Translations under genes and position numbers: made by a program | Shown here: positions 63,701 to 64,000 of the stretch, in pieces | How positions within the stretch are numbered: position 1 is the stretch's first letter | Layout of the letters: each line of letters starts with the position of its first letter | The notes under the pieces: generated by a model | What the model was told of the DNA's origin: nothing | Database searches by the model: none | Seen by the model: only the letters and a program-made list of their open reading frames with translations | Assembly (NCBI RefSeq): GCF_036669915.1 | Contig: NC_089315.1 | Location: forward strand, 23,885,436 to 23,949,435 | DNA from: Pocillopora verrucosa | Lineage: Eukaryota; Cnidaria; Anthozoa; Scleractinia; Pocilloporidae | Length of the DNA: 64,000 nucleotides | Direction of reading: 5' to 3'

Positions 63701-64000
63701 TCAACTGTTTCTTTATCAGCAATTATAGTGTGCACAGTACACAATGGCCACCGCATGGGATATGTGTTTTGTATGACTGAGACAACCAGTATAAGAGACC
63801 AAAAAAAAAAACATGATGTGAATGTAATATATCAGTGATAATTGGTAATACATTTATTATAATTATAATTAATATTTTGATCATCCAGGTTTACTGATAC
63901 ATTCATGATCAATTTTTCTTTTGTAGATCTGAAAAATGGCTTCACTATTTCTGGCAGGAGTTTTTCAGTGCAGTTCGCATCATCACTGACTTTGCATTCA
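60736..64000 (+). CDS. Unrecognised acidic, Ser/Pro-rich protein, 5' part (runs off the window)
   Basis: Exons: 60736-60738 (ATG only, followed by GTAGGT), 61759-62236, 62527-62845, 63333-63422 and 63927-64000 (open at the edge). Junction phases 0, 1, 2 and 2 are consistent and the frame stays open for 321 codons. The first 240 or so residues are disordered: EEVESDSDWDSLPGD, Pro/Ser-rich stretches and many Asn/Gln. From about residue 267 it changes to an ordered region with CSYYFDHGHNHHLDVRPEW, then WLHYFWQEFFSAVRIITDF, aromatic and partly hydrophobic, possibly starting a membrane or helical domain. I do not recognise the family. The ATG-only exon is inferred from the phase; an alternative is an ATG inside the open stretch upstream of 61759 (for example 61660). 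Confidence 0.65.
63470..63600. repeat. Low-complexity CG/AAAA intronic stretch
   Basis: Runs such as CGCGAATAAAACGCGC and AAAAAATCGCACATGTGCGC lie in the last visible intron of the divergent gene. The open frame across them is not coding. Confidence 0.4.

Noticed and set aside
1-64000. CRISPR arrays, bacterial operons, phage or viral genes
   Set aside because: No regular spacer arrays, no polycistronic layout and no viral proteins were seen; splice-rich eukaryotic genes fill the window.

Overview
The window is animal nuclear DNA, most likely from an anthozoan cnidarian such as a stony coral. It is AT-rich, its genes are split into many small exons with GT-AG introns, DNA transposons and foldback repeats fill the gaps, and it carries one conserved metazoan cilium gene, CC2D2A. 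Nothing bacterial or viral was seen. The cnidarian assignment is an inference from overall style and repeat families, not from a marker gene.

Bases 1-24930 hold a tandem segmental duplication. Unit A (about 235-13790) and unit B (about 14245-24930) carry the same genes in the same order: the 5' part of a DIS3L-like exoribonuclease gene (minus), a small gene for a possibly myristoylated coiled-coil protein (plus), and a two-exon rhodopsin-family GPCR (minus). The coiled-coil gene and the GPCR are open in both units. DIS3L is damaged in both, by different lesions: in A a lost splice donor, a deletion of about 1.9 kb that removes exons 5-7, and two transposon insertions; in B an 11-bp deletion, a nonsense codon, a 1-bp deletion and loss of everything after exon 7. 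Unit A alone has a 2.15-kb hAT-like foldback element and a 3.0-kb Mutator-like (MULE) element with a perfect 9-bp target duplication; unit B preserves both empty sites.

Bases 24931-31048 are about 6 kb in which I found no gene. Bases 31049-59987 (minus) hold what looks like the complete CC2D2A gene, a ciliary transition-zone protein. I could place 51 coding exons with consistent splice phases, giving 1623 codons plus stop, close to the size I recall for the vertebrate protein. Its introns contain several repeats: a perfect-arm palindrome, three tandem arrays, a small inverted-repeat element and a tRNA-derived SINE.

Bases 60736-64000 (plus) hold the 5' part of an unrecognised gene that runs off the right edge. 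It is divergent from CC2D2A across about 750 bp, so the two probably share a bidirectional promoter.

The most interesting points are the fate of the duplicated block (one neighbour decays while two stay open), the datable transposon insertions, the undescribed coiled-coil gene pair, and the orphan GPCR pair that lacks the aminergic Asp in helix III.
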